A DNA stretch of 64,000 nucleotides, taken from the NCBI RefSeq assembly GCF_050410795.1, contig NZ_CP191258.1, positions 1,922,001-1,986,000 of the forward strand, read 5' to 3'. How positions within the stretch are numbered: the stretch's first letter is position 1; every line of letters begins with the position of its first letter. Made by a program: the position numbers and the translations under genes. Below the pieces are notes generated by a model. That model was not told the DNA's origin, did no database searches, and saw nothing but the letters and a program-made list of their open reading frames with translations. This document shows positions 16,666-25,782 of the stretch, piece after piece. Source of the stretch: Fontivita pretiosa. Lineage in GTDB: Bacteria; Planctomycetota; Phycisphaerae; Tepidisphaerales; Tepidisphaeraceae.

Positions 16666-18228
16666 ATGAAAATGCCCAATAAGCTTCGGCGTATCGCTGC
16701 TTTGGTTCCGGCCGCGAGTCTGCTTCAATCGGTCGGTCAAGCCCAGGTGCAGGGACCCAGCACGCTCCAGACACCATACCTGCTGCCAGCCGTCCCCGGC
16801 GTGATCACCAAATCCATCGCCAGCAATGGCGACGGTTCGTCGCTGGCGCCCGACGAAACACATCCCAGACTCGGCGGGGGCGTGTACCGCCTGGTCGGGA
16901 TCCCTGACGGACTGGGCGCTTACGACAATGGCGACAATACCTTCACCCTGCTGGTCAACCACGAACTCGGAACGACCAACGGGCTGGTTCGCAGTCACGG
17001 CACGACCGGGGCGTTCGTCTCGAAGTGGAACATCGACAAGAGCTCGCTGGCTGTCAATCACGCCTCGGATCTGATCGCCTCTGTGGCGCCCGTCGCGGGC
17101 GGAGCCGCACCGTTCGGGCGGTTCTGTTCGGCGGATCTGGCCGGAGCGGGCGCGTTCTACAACCCCGCCACCGGCTTGGGCACGCAAAACAGGCTATTTC
17201 TCAACGGCGAAGAAACCGGTACCGAGGGCCGCGCGTTTGCCACCGTCGTTGACGGACCCAACGCCGGCACCGCTCACTATCTGCCGGCGCTCGGCAGGTT
17301 CAGTTGGGAAAACGCCGTCGCCAGCCCGCATGCACAGAACAAGACCATCGTCGTCGGCACCGACGACAGCTCCCCCGGCCAGGTGTACGTCTACGTCGGC
17401 AACAAGACCACCGCCGGAACTGAAATCGACCGCGCGGGTCTGAACAACGGCAGGCTGTATGGGGTTACCGTCAGCGGAGCGGCGACGGAGAGCCGCGCCA
17501 CAGGCCTGGGCGCCGCCAGTGCGACATTCGCATTGACCGACCTCAGCGGCTTCGCTTCCGGCACCGGCGCGGCGCTGCAAACGGCCAGCGCCGCCAGCGG
17601 CGTCACCGAGTTCCTTCGCCCCGAAGACGGCGCCTGGGATCCGCGTCCCGGAAAACAAAATGACTTCTACTTCGTCACGACCGACCGTTTCGATCAGCCC
17701 GGCCAGCAGGGCCGCTCGCGGCTGTGGCGAATGCGATTCAACGACATCGCCAACCCCGAATCCGGCGGCGTGTTGACGATGCTTCTGGACGGCACCGAGG
17801 GCCAGCAGATGTTCGACAACCTCTGCATCGACGCCCACGGACGAATCCTCATCCAGGAAGATCCGGGCGGCCAGTCGTACCTGGCTAAGGTCTGGCTCTA
17901 CGACATCGACTCCGGCGGCCTTGCGACCGTGGCGCAGTTCGACCCGGCCCGTTTCAGCGGCGCAAGCTCACCGTTCAACATCGACGAGGAATCCTCCGGC
18001 ATCATCGACGCCGGTACGATCCTTGGCGACGGCTGGTTCCTGCTCGACGTTCAGGCGCACTACACCATGGGTGGCCCCAACGGCTCTGAACTCGTCCAGG
18101 GCGGACAACTGCTGGCCATGTACGTGGACCCGAGCGTCGTTCCCGAGCCGGCCGGGCTGATGCTGCTGGCGCTGACGGCGATCCCGCTGCTGCGGCGGCG
18201 AGCGGGCGCGGGCATCGGCCATCGTTGA
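16666..18228 (+). CDS. PhoX/DUF839-like secreted protein with PEP-CTERM tail
   Basis: A 520-residue protein; the ATG at 16666 has AAAGGAGA at good spacing, preferred over an upstream in-frame ATG at 16615. A signal peptide (MKMPNKLRR then a hydrophobic stretch to about residue 27) precedes a beta-propeller-like domain with PhoX/DUF839 features: LLVNHELGTTNG, LFLNGEETGTEGR, FSWENAVASP, and FLRPEDGAWDPRPGKQNDFYFVTTD. PhoX enzymes are calcium/iron alkaline phosphatases; the acidic ligands appear partly conserved, so activity is possible but unproved. The C-terminus VPEPAGLMLLALTAIPLLRRR is a complete PEP-CTERM sorting signal for exosortase processing. The convergent neighbour ends at 18334. Confidence 0.85.
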   Translation: MKMPNKLRRIAALVPAASLLQSVGQAQVQGPSTLQTPYLLPAVPGVITKSIASNGDGSSLAPDETHPRLGGGVYRLVGIPDGLGAYDNGDNTFTLLVNHELGTTNGLVRSHGTTGAFVSKWNIDKSSLAVNHASDLIASVAPVAGGAAPFGRFCSADLAGAGAFYNPATGLGTQNRLFLNGEETGTEGRAFATVVDGPNAGTAHYLPALGRFSWENAVASPHAQNKTIVVGTDDSSPGQVYVYVGNKTTAGTEIDRAGLNNGRLYGVTVSGAATESRATGLGAASATFALTDLSGFASGTGAALQTASAASGVTEFLRPEDGAWDPRPGKQNDFYFVTTDRFDQPGQQGRSRLWRMRFNDIANPESGGVLTMLLDGTEGQQMFDNLCIDAHGRILIQEDPGGQSYLAKVWLYDIDSGGLATVAQFDPARFSGASSPFNIDEESSGIIDAGTILGDGWFLLDVQAHYTMGGPNGSELVQGGQLLAMYVDPSVVPEPAGLMLLALTAIPLLRRRAGAGIGHR

Positions 18229-18255
18229 GCAAGGCTTCGCACCACAGGCACAGCC

Positions 18256-18280
18256 AGGGCCGCACGCCACGTGCGGCCCT
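18256..18280. terminator. Hairpin between convergent genes
   Basis: Perfect 10-bp arms agggccgcac (18256-18265) and gtgcggccct (18271-18280) with a 5-base loop, placed 28 bp after the PEP-CTERM gene stop and before the end of the leftward membrane protein. There is no long T-run on either side, so termination may be weak or bidirectional. Confidence 0.5.
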
Positions 18281-18333
18281 CTGGCTTGCGCGTTGCGCTG
18301 AATCCTGCGCCCCACCCGCCCCGGCACAGCCCG

Positions 18334-19629
18334 CTACAGCGAAATCAACAGATACGGCTTGCCGTCATCCTTGAGATCTTCCAACTCCGAGCCTTCGTTG
18401 AACCCTGCCAGATACCGCTTGTAGATTTCGAAGCACTTGGCGCGGGCAGCCTTGTCACGGGGCAACTCGACGATCAGCGTCTCGGGGGTGCTTTTGCCGT
18501 TGATGTCGCGGGTGACCTCGAACCAGACGTTCTTGCAGCCAGCGGCGTACCACTCATCCACCCACGGCCCCAGTGCCGCCTGCCGCCCGCCAGCGATGTA
18601 CTTCCTGGCTTCCTCCAGCGCGTTGCCTTCCTTGAGGGCGCGCACCTCCTCAATCATCTCCTGATGTTGCGCCGAGGCGCTGCCGCCGGAACCAGAGCCG
18701 GATCCGACGGCGCCTGCGCCCACCGCCGACGCGGGCAGCGCCGACGCCGCTGCCCCGCCCCAGTTCAGCACCAATGCCAGCAGCAGAAACAGCAGCGCCC
18801 ATCGCACGATCATGTCGAATACCGCCAGAAGCATCACCACCAGCCACGAATCCCCCGAATCCATGCTGAACAGGTAGGTCAGCAGGATCCAGTACGTGCC
18901 CAGCGCGATCGGGAAGCTGAGCATGTAGCCGAACATTCCGCTGGAGCCGGCCATCTTGTCCACGCCCGCTTCCACCCACGTGCTGATCCCATCGGAGAAG
19001 ACTGCGATCGCCGCCAGCTTCAGCGCCGCGGCAAACGGCCCACCGAAGCTGACCCCCAGCGGCGCCGCGATCACCATCGCAAAGCCGATCAGCAACATCG
19101 CCTTGAACAGCGTGATCATGCCCACGCCCAGGCTGATCAGGATGATGCCGCTGCCGCTGAGATTGTGACGAAACACGTAATACCCGACGTACATCGCGAA
19201 GCCGATCAGCAGCAGCGCAACCGGAACATGGATGTCGCGCTTGACGTCAACCAGTGTTGCCGAGGAGAAGCGATCCTTGACGGCCTGCGGCGAGCTGCGA
19301 TAGCCCAGTGCCGCTGGAATCCCCGGCGCTGCCATGGCGGCCACGGCAGCCGCGGCGCGCGGCGAATCGCCCGCCGACGACCCTTTCGGTGGCAGCGGTG
19401 CCAGCGGGAGCCTGGCCTTTTTGGGTTTCGGCGGCTCAGGCGCCGGGGCCATGTCGTACAGCCCCTCATCCTCCGCGGCGGCTTGCGGTTGGGCACCGGG
19501 AGCTTGTGCCGGAACCATCATCACCGCGCCGCACTTGCACCTGGCCCGTTTGCCCGCAATCTCGGGCTTCCATGCGTAGCTCTTTCCACACGCGTCACAC
19601 GCGAACTTGGCCGCCACTGCATCGGACAT
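18334..19629 (-). CDS. Zinc-ribbon membrane protein, uncharacterised
   Basis: A 431-residue protein. The N-terminus carries a zinc ribbon, Cys11/Cys14 (CDACGKSY) and Cys31/Cys33 (CKCGAVM), of the type seen in many planctomycete membrane proteins. A Pro/Ala-rich linker (about 40-110) leads to about five transmembrane helices between 135 and 290, then a Gly/Ser linker and a soluble C-terminal domain (about 325-431) starting with a charged helix (QEMIEEVRALKEGNALEEARKYI). No enzymatic motif is visible. It is downstream of the ast genes on the same strand, but a 140-bp gap and unrelated content argue against a shared function. Confidence 0.8.
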   Translation of the reverse strand: MSDAVAAKFACDACGKSYAWKPEIAGKRARCKCGAVMMVPAQAPGAQPQAAAEDEGLYDMAPAPEPPKPKKARLPLAPLPPKGSSAGDSPRAAAAVAAMAAPGIPAALGYRSSPQAVKDRFSSATLVDVKRDIHVPVALLLIGFAMYVGYYVFRHNLSGSGIILISLGVGMITLFKAMLLIGFAMVIAAPLGVSFGGPFAAALKLAAIAVFSDGISTWVEAGVDKMAGSSGMFGYMLSFPIALGTYWILLTYLFSMDSGDSWLVVMLLAVFDMIVRWALLFLLLALVLNWGGAAASALPASAVGAGAVGSGSGSGGSASAQHQEMIEEVRALKEGNALEEARKYIAGGRQAALGPWVDEWYAAGCKNVWFEVTRDINGKSTPETLIVELPRDKAARAKCFEIYKRYLAGFNEGSELEDLKDDGKPYLLISL

Positions 19630-19769
19630 GACACACCCCGCTGGCTACTGATGCCGCTGATTGCTGTGAACTGATCGATGGCGATTGGCGATCGACCGTG
19701 CGATCGAAACGATGAGAGATGCGCTACAGCATGCCCGCCGCGCACGGGAAATGCAAGCATGATCGTCGC

Positions 19770-21089
19770 TTAAGGGGACTGCTGGAACTCGAAAATCGAA
19801 CCGAGCCGGAGAATCCCGCTCAGCTCATCCAGCGCCGACAGGCTTTCCTCCAGCAGCCTGTGGTCGCGAAGATCATCCGGCTCCAGGCGGTCCCGATAGT
19901 GTTTGTGCACCCAACTCACCAGGCGATCGTATAGCGCATCGGTCAGCAGCACGGCGCCGCGCATGGCCGAAAGCTGATCTTCCGTCAGCACGACCCGCAG
20001 CCGCAGACACGCCGGGCCGCCTCCGTTGCGCATGCTCTGGCGGACATCGACGAAGTGAACCGAACGGATAGGCGTGTCGCCTTGAAGCAGGTGTTCCTGA
20101 ATGAACGCATGGACACGTTCGTCGTGACGGCATTCCATCGGCGCGATCAGCGACATCGCCCCGTTGGGCAACGTCACAAGCTGGCTGTTGAACAGATAGG
20201 TCGCGACGGCCTGTTCGAGGGAAACCTCCTGCTGCGGCACCTGGATCAGGTGAAAGGATTCATCGAGTTTGGGCGGATCGAGATAGGCAAGCTCGTGGTA
20301 CAGCAGCACATTCTCGTTTCCGACGGCAACGACGTCGTTGTGAAATGCGCCGGAGTCAATGGCGGCGGGATGTTGCTGGAGATAGATCGTGCGTCCCGGA
20401 TCAAGCTGATGCAGACGGGCAATCGAAGACGAGGCCTCCAGCGTCTGCCGCGCGGGAAAACGCGCCGGCGCAGGTCGTGAAGGGTCCAGCGCCACCCGGC
20501 CGAAGGTGAAGATCTCCACACCGGCCGAGGCGTGATTGGCGCACAGTCGCGTGTGGTTGGCGGCGCCCTCGTCGCCAAGGTGCAGCGCCGCCGGAAGCGG
20601 ATCGTGCACCGCGAATCGCGACGGGTCGGCGAAGATCGTCCGCAGGATGCGCGTCGTGGTCTGGGATTCGATCGAGCGGTGCAGATTGGCGATGAGGTTG
20701 GCGACAGTGAAGTGAACGCGCCCGTCGGCGCAGTCGGGCGAGGCAGAGACGGTCGCGGCGTTTGCGGCCCACATGCTCGAGGCGCTGCACGCCGCCGCCA
20801 GAAGCTGCGGCGCCTGGCGATGCGCCTGCTCCAGAACCTGCGTATCGGTTCCGGTGAACCCCAGCCGGCGCAACGTCGGCAGATGCGGGCGCTGATGCGG
20901 AGGCAACACCGCCTGCTTCAGCCCCATCTCCGCCAGGAACTTCATCTTCGCCAGTCCCTGTAGTGCCGCCTGCCGCGGGTTGGAGGTGCTGGCCCTGTGC
21001 CGCATCGACGCCACGTTTCCGTAGCTCAGCCCCGCATAGTTATGCGTCGGCCCGACGAGGCCATCGAAGTTGACTTCGTATGCAGCCAT
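19770..21089 (-). CDS. astB: N-succinylarginine dihydrolase
   Basis: A 439-residue enzyme of the arginine succinyltransferase pathway: succinylarginine plus water gives succinylornithine, CO2 and ammonia. The start at 21089 gives the family N-terminus MAAYEVNFDGLVGPTHNYAG; an in-frame ATG ten codons earlier is less likely. Catalytic candidates are conserved: Glu174 (GDEGAANH), His250 (SGAFHND) and Cys361 (NGGGPACLRLR). Length matches the family (about 440-450). It begins 26 bp after astD, so it is the last gene of an astA-astD-astB operon. Cytoplasmic. Confidence 0.95.
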   Translation of the reverse strand: MAAYEVNFDGLVGPTHNYAGLSYGNVASMRHRASTSNPRQAALQGLAKMKFLAEMGLKQAVLPPHQRPHLPTLRRLGFTGTDTQVLEQAHRQAPQLLAAACSASSMWAANAATVSASPDCADGRVHFTVANLIANLHRSIESQTTTRILRTIFADPSRFAVHDPLPAALHLGDEGAANHTRLCANHASAGVEIFTFGRVALDPSRPAPARFPARQTLEASSSIARLHQLDPGRTIYLQQHPAAIDSGAFHNDVVAVGNENVLLYHELAYLDPPKLDESFHLIQVPQQEVSLEQAVATYLFNSQLVTLPNGAMSLIAPMECRHDERVHAFIQEHLLQGDTPIRSVHFVDVRQSMRNGGGPACLRLRVVLTEDQLSAMRGAVLLTDALYDRLVSWVHKHYRDRLEPDDLRDHRLLEESLSALDELSGILRLGSIFEFQQSP

Positions 21090-21115
21090 CTGGTCCGTAT
21101 CTGCCCTTGACCAGC

Positions 21116-22654
21116 TCAATCCAGCGTAACGCCCGGCGTTACCCGCTCGGGCAGCTTCAGCGTCTGGGTTTCAATCGATGCCACCGGATACGAGCAATAA
21201 TCCACGGCGAAGTATGCACTGGGGCGATTGTTGCCCGATCGACCGATCCCGCCGAACGGAAGCTGCGCACTGGCGCCGGTGAGCGGGCGGTTCCAGTTGA
21301 TCACTCCGGCGCGGACGCGGCGATAAAACGCCTGCCAGAGCTGTGGATCATCGCTGAGCAGTCCGGCGGTCAGTCCGTAGCGCGTGTTGTTGGCCTCATC
21401 AATCGCCTGGTCAAAGTCTTTCACGCGGATGAGCTGAAGCAGTGGCCCGAACAGTTCCTCGTCAGGCCGGTCGGCAACGTCGGTGACATCGATCAGTCCC
21501 GGGCAAAGCAGAGTCTTGTGCTGATTCAGCGGCTGCATCTCCACGATCGCGCGCCCGCCACGCGAGAGCAGGTCCTGCTGGGCGTGCAGCAATCGCTGGG
21601 CGGCGGCGGGGCTGATCAGCGGGCCCATGAACGGCTCGGGCGAATCGGTATATCGCCCCACGACGATGCGGCGGATCATGCCGATCAGTTGATCGAGGAA
21701 TCGCGCCGTTTGGTCGCTTTGATCGGACGGGCCGGCGTCGATCACGATCAGCCGCCGGGCACAACTGCATCGCTGCCCGGCGGTGATGTAGGCGGACTGG
21801 ATCGTCCAGTAGGCGGCGGCGCGCGGGTCGCTGACGCGATGCACCACCAGCGGGTTGTTGCCGCCCATTTCCAGAGCCAGGATTTTGCCCGGGAAATCCG
21901 CCAGTGCGCGGTTGATCGCCTGTCCGGTCTGAAAGCTGCCGGTGAAGTAGATGCCGTCGATCGAAAAAGACTCCCGACCCCTTAAAAAAGGGGTCGGGAG
22001 TCTTTTCTCGCTGGCGGCGCGGCGGATCAGTTCCTGGCCTGTCTGCCGGCCGCCCTGAAGCAGGTTCAGCACCCCCGCCGGAAGCCCGGCGTCGTGCCAG
22101 AGCTGCACGGTGCGTTCGGCGACCAGCGGCGTCAGCTCGCTGGGCTTGAAGATGATCGTGTTGCCCGCCAGCAGCGCCGGCATGATGTGCCCGTTGGGAA
22201 GATGTCCGGGGAAATTGAACGGCCCGAAGACCGCCACCACCCCGAACGGTCGGTATCGCGTGGCGCCCGTGGCGTCGGCGATCTGCCGCGTCGCCGGCTG
22301 TCGCCGCTGCCCCTGCGACTCGATCGTCGCGGCGATCTTGTGGATCATCGCGTCGGTCTCCGTGGCCGCCTCCCAGCGAGGCTTGCCCGTCTCGCGACAG
22401 ATGATCTCGGTGAATTCGGCGTGATGCTTCCTGAGCTGCTCGCCAAAAGCATGAAGGAACCTTGCCCGCTCGGCGATGGGAAGCTCCGCCCACGACTGTA
22501 GCGCCTGCCGCGCCGCGGCGACAGCCTGATCCACCTGCTCGGCCGTGGCCTCATGCCCGCGCCACAGCTCCTGGCCACTGGCCGGATCCGTGGAGACGAA
22601 CTCCTGCCCCCCGCCGCTGATCCAGCGATCGTTGATCAAATGGCCTTTGCTCAT
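21116..22654 (-). CDS. astD: Succinylglutamate-semialdehyde dehydrogenase with in-frame palindrome insertion
   Basis: A 512-residue NAD-dependent aldehyde dehydrogenase oxidising N-succinylglutamate semialdehyde. Motifs: FGPFNFPGHLPNGHI (about 143-157), FKPSELTP cofactor loop, FTGS (about 237-240), LEMGGNNP with catalytic Glu262, and GQRCSCARR with catalytic Cys296. Between LLQGGRQTGQEL and IDGIYFTGS the protein has about 17 extra residues (about 215-231, SEKRLPTPFLRGRESFS) compared with the family. These are encoded exactly where a perfect palindrome lies (21965-22006). The frame is intact and all catalytic residues remain, so the enzyme may still fold with a surface loop. Gap to astA is 39 bp. 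Confidence 0.94.
   Translation of the reverse strand: MSKGHLINDRWISGGGQEFVSTDPASGQELWRGHEATAEQVDQAVAAARQALQSWAELPIAERARFLHAFGEQLRKHHAEFTEIICRETGKPRWEAATETDAMIHKIAATIESQGQRRQPATRQIADATGATRYRPFGVVAVFGPFNFPGHLPNGHIMPALLAGNTIIFKPSELTPLVAERTVQLWHDAGLPAGVLNLLQGGRQTGQELIRRAASEKRLPTPFLRGRESFSIDGIYFTGSFQTGQAINRALADFPGKILALEMGGNNPLVVHRVSDPRAAAYWTIQSAYITAGQRCSCARRLIVIDAGPSDQSDQTARFLDQLIGMIRRIVVGRYTDSPEPFMGPLISPAAAQRLLHAQQDLLSRGGRAIVEMQPLNQHKTLLCPGLIDVTDVADRPDEELFGPLLQLIRVKDFDQAIDEANNTRYGLTAGLLSDDPQLWQAFYRRVRAGVINWNRPLTGASAQLPFGGIGRSGNNRPSAYFAVDYCSYPVASIETQTLKLPERVTPGVTLD
21965..22006. repeat. Perfect 19-bp-arm palindrome inside astD
   Basis: Left arm 21965-21983 and right arm 21988-22006 are exact reverse complements around a 4-base A loop; the core of the arm is GACTCCCGACCCC. 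On the minus strand it is translated in frame as part of astD. The arm encodes a T-P-F-type peptide, and the structure resembles a mobile palindromic element rather than a terminator, since coding continues on both sides. Confidence 0.9.
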
Positions 22655-22693
22655 GACTCTGGGCCGTGTTGTGCCCTGGTGTCACGTGCGGCA

Positions 22694-23749
22694 CTACTTG
22701 CCGCTGGTGGCGAACAGCTCCACATACCGAATCGTATCCCCGACGTGCACGCGCAGCGCCGCGGCGGTCTGATTGGTGATGCGAACCCCCTCGGGCCGGG
22801 AGGTGTCGATCACGTCTTTGCACGCCCGGAAATCCGCCCCCCCGCCAGCGCCGCTGGTGCCGATCAGGTAGATCACCGACTCGATCGGCTGGTCGGTCAC
22901 CGCCGCCACTCTCGCCTTGCGGCTCTGCCGGATCGTTCGGATCTGATCGCGCGGGCAGCTCATGATCGGCCCGGCGTCGAAGATGTCCACCATGTTGCTG
23001 AAGGTGAACCCCTCCTGCTCCAGATTCTGCATCGCCCGCACGCCTTCCTTGTGCGGCTTGCCGATGACCGCCTGCGCATCCGGCGGCAGCAGCGGAATGT
23101 AGATCGGGTGCTCGGGCATCAGCTCGGCGATGAACTTCTTGTTGACGATGCTGAGCCGATCGGCCTCGGCAAAGTCGATCCCGAAAAAGTGGCGTCCCAG
23201 CGCGTCCCAGAAGGGGCTTCGGCCATTCTCGTCCAGCACGCCTCGAAGCTCGCTGACCACGGTCGATTCGAAGATCTCCGGGCGTTCGGCCATGTACAGG
23301 AAGCGCACGAGCTGAAGGAACCGGCCGTTGCCCCCGCCGCGATACTCCGGATGCAGAAACAGGCTTCCGACCTCGCACGGGCCGTCGTGTTCCTTGACCA
23401 GCATGAGAATCGGCACTTCCCGGCGAATGTTGATCACCTTGGATTCAAACAGCTTCTTTTCGATTCGGTAGGCGTAAAAAGGCTCGTATCCCCCGGTTTT
23501 GGCGACGATCCCGCAGGCGCCGATCACCCGATGGCGGGTCTGGTCCTCCATCACGAACAGGTACGATTCATCTCCCGGACGATCGATCTCCCCCGCGGCG
23601 GCAACCGCGAAACTCTTGACCGACTTGGCGATCCGCTTGCGCAGCAGGTCGCGATCCCTGGGCAGGGTGGTCAGTCCCGCCCCCGCCATGCCGGCCAGTT
23701 CCACCAGCGGCTCCAGATCCGCGTTAGCGACGGGGCGAATGACGATCAT
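22694..23749 (-). CDS. astA: Arginine N-succinyltransferase
   Basis: A 351-residue enzyme making N2-succinylarginine from arginine and succinyl-CoA, the first step of the AST arginine catabolic route. The start at 23749 gives MIVIRPVANADLEPLVELA, the usual beginning; the longer open frame up to 24013 is spurious. Characteristic segments include EVGSLFLHPEYRGGGNGRFLQLVRFLYMA, ELRGVLDENGRSPFWDALGRHFFGIDF, and AELMPEHPIYIPLLPPDAQAVIGKPH. It is the first gene of astA-astD-astB. astC (transaminase) and astE (desuccinylase) are not in the window. Confidence 0.95.
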   Translation of the reverse strand: MIVIRPVANADLEPLVELAGMAGAGLTTLPRDRDLLRKRIAKSVKSFAVAAAGEIDRPGDESYLFVMEDQTRHRVIGACGIVAKTGGYEPFYAYRIEKKLFESKVINIRREVPILMLVKEHDGPCEVGSLFLHPEYRGGGNGRFLQLVRFLYMAERPEIFESTVVSELRGVLDENGRSPFWDALGRHFFGIDFAEADRLSIVNKKFIAELMPEHPIYIPLLPPDAQAVIGKPHKEGVRAMQNLEQEGFTFSNMVDIFDAGPIMSCPRDQIRTIRQSRKARVAAVTDQPIESVIYLIGTSGAGGGADFRACKDVIDTSRPEGVRITNQTAAALRVHVGDTIRYVELFATSGK

Positions 23750-23907
23750 GGTGATTGTATTATCGGCATGAATCCCCGTGGAAACGAGCCGACTCGCCGC
23801 AATTGCACGCTTCTGAGGCACTCGATCTGCTGTGGCATCGGTGCAAAGCCGCCTGATGCTCAACACCATCGCCGCGCACGGGTAAGACTCCAAGGAGAGC
23901 AGTTGAC

Positions 23908-25782
23908 GTGTGGCCGACCGCAACCACGGTGAATGACGCGGACGACGCCCGCGCGCCGGCAGCCGCCGACGCCAGCGCAGTCTGTCCGCGCGAGGATACT
24001 GCCGCTCGGACATCGCGCGGATACAGCGGCATATGCGTGTCGATCGTTCACGCGACGCTGCTGCTGGCGGGCATCGTCATCGTCTGCTTCGCCGCCACCC
24101 TCGGGCTGGAGCTTCGCACCCAACTGTGGCAGCGGACGACATCGGTTCGCTTCACCGGCGACATCGCCAACGGATTCAACTGGGGCAACCGCATTGTCGA
24201 GCTGGCTCGCGGACGCGCGGCACTGGCGCCGCAGGACCGGCTTACCTGGGCACAGTTCCTGGTCGGCTATTTCCACGCTTACGACCAGGTCGATGCCAAA
24301 TCCCCCGACGGGGAATACCGGCTGGATTACACACCACTGCGGCTGCTGATCATGTCGGCCTGGGTCAAGCACGTTCGCGACAGCGTGCCCGCCGAGCAGG
24401 CGCGCGGCTACCGTGATCAGTTCACTTCGCCGCTGCTGATGCTGAACACGATCTGCGAAGCCGCCGCCGCCGCGGGAATGTTCGTCCTGGTCTTCCACTG
24501 GCTGCGCCGGACCGGACGCTCGCTGGTCATCAGCAGCGCGTTGGCGCTGCTGGCGGGGCTTGTGTCCTGGTTCAACCCGTCGAACCTGCTCAATGCTCAT
24601 GTCTGGCCGCAATGGGACCTGTGGCTGGTTCCGTTCGTGCTGTGGGGAATGTGGCTGATGTCGATTCGCCGGTGGTTCGCGGCCGGGATGCTCATCGGCA
24701 TCGCCGCCATGCTCAAGGGGCAGGTGCTGATGGTGGCGCCGCTGTTCGTGCTCTGGCCGGTGCTTGCAGGGCGGGTCGGCGCCGCGATTGGTGCGGTGCT
24801 GGGCGCGCTGACGGCGGTGGGCTGCGTCGTCGGCGTCTGGCTGGTCGGTTCATGGACGGGCGCGGCGTGGGTCGCGACGGTGATGCTGGCGTCAATCGTC
24901 CTCTGCCTGTTCTGGCTGATGCGCCAGGGCGCACAGCGGTCCAGGGGCAAGCTCGACCGATGGTGGGTGATCGCGATTGCGGTGATCGTCCTGGGTGCGG
25001 TGCTGGCATGGCCGTGGATGACCGCCGCGCACTGGCACGGGCTGTGGATTGGCCCGGCTCTGGTTGTCGCGCTGCTTGCGGCCACGCGCTGGCTGCCGCG
25101 TCGCGCCTGGCCCTGCATGACCCTCGCCGCAGCGCTGACAGCCCTGATCATCGCCTCCATACGCTTCGACGGCAGTTGGGCCTGGTTCCGCATCGGCTAC
25201 GCCTACCCGACGCGCCATTACCAGACTCTGGCGATGGGCCCGACCAGCAACCTGCCAGCCCTGCTGGCGCGGACACCTTACGGATGGAAACTGTACGATC
25301 CGGTGACGACCGTTTCCCTGCCGATTCTTGGATCTACAACAATCACGATGAAGTCCGCACTGATCGCCGGCTACACGATCGCCCTGCTGCTGTGCGCGGC
25401 CGCCGCCGCGGTCCATCATCGCCGAAATGATCCGCGACTGCTGATCGCACTGCTGGCGCCATGGATACTGATGTTCGCGATCCTGCCGCAGATGCATGAG
25501 CGGTACCTTGTCTGGGCGGCGGCGATCGGCGGCATCGGCCTGGCAGTCTCACCCGGCGCCGGGCTGCTGCATCTTCTGCTGATCGCGATCTCGGCCGCCA
25601 TGCACGCTCACCAGATCCTCTCCCGCGACCGAAACTTCGCGCCGGAGCTGCTCCGCCTGGCCGAGTGGACGCATCCCGGCATTGGCTTTGCCGTTCTGCT
25701 GCTGGCGATGGTCTACCTGTATCTGGCGTGCACGCCGTCTGCTGCATCTACCACGCGATCCGCGCGGCACTGCTTCGGTTGA
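23908..25782 (+). CDS. Polytopic membrane protein, GT-C glycosyltransferase-like
   Basis: A 624-residue protein starting at GTG with AAGGAGAG ten bases upstream. After a polar 45-residue N-terminus there are about 11-13 hydrophobic segments. A large first extracytoplasmic loop (about 75-135) holds DGEYRLDYTPLRLLIMSAW, which resembles the acceptor/acid loop of mannosyl- or hexosyl-transferases of GT-C fold. FNPSNLLNAHVWPQWD, MLKGQVLMVAPLFVLWPVL and LPQMHERYLVWAA also fit polyprenyl-phosphate-sugar-dependent transferases. It likely acts in the cytoplasmic membrane on surface glycans or glycoproteins; this is inference. Convergent with the RTX/calpain gene, whose stop overlaps its last 35 bases. 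Confidence 0.75.
   Translation: MWPTATTVNDADDARAPAAADASAVCPREDTAARTSRGYSGICVSIVHATLLLAGIVIVCFAATLGLELRTQLWQRTTSVRFTGDIANGFNWGNRIVELARGRAALAPQDRLTWAQFLVGYFHAYDQVDAKSPDGEYRLDYTPLRLLIMSAWVKHVRDSVPAEQARGYRDQFTSPLLMLNTICEAAAAAGMFVLVFHWLRRTGRSLVISSALALLAGLVSWFNPSNLLNAHVWPQWDLWLVPFVLWGMWLMSIRRWFAAGMLIGIAAMLKGQVLMVAPLFVLWPVLAGRVGAAIGAVLGALTAVGCVVGVWLVGSWTGAAWVATVMLASIVLCLFWLMRQGAQRSRGKLDRWWVIAIAVIVLGAVLAWPWMTAAHWHGLWIGPALVVALLAATRWLPRRAWPCMTLAAALTALIIASIRFDGSWAWFRIGYAYPTRHYQTLAMGPTSNLPALLARTPYGWKLYDPVTTVSLPILGSTTITMKSALIAGYTIALLLCAAAAAVHHRRNDPRLLIALLAPWILMFAILPQMHERYLVWAAAIGGIGLAVSPGAGLLHLLLIAISAAMHAHQILSRDRNFAPELLRLAEWTHPGIGFAVLLLAMVYLYLACTPSAASTTRSARHCFG

Noticed and set aside
21965..22006. The astD hairpin as a transcription terminator
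   Set aside because: Although T-rich arms make it look like one, it lies in the middle of an intact gene with coding sequence and catalytic motifs on both sides.
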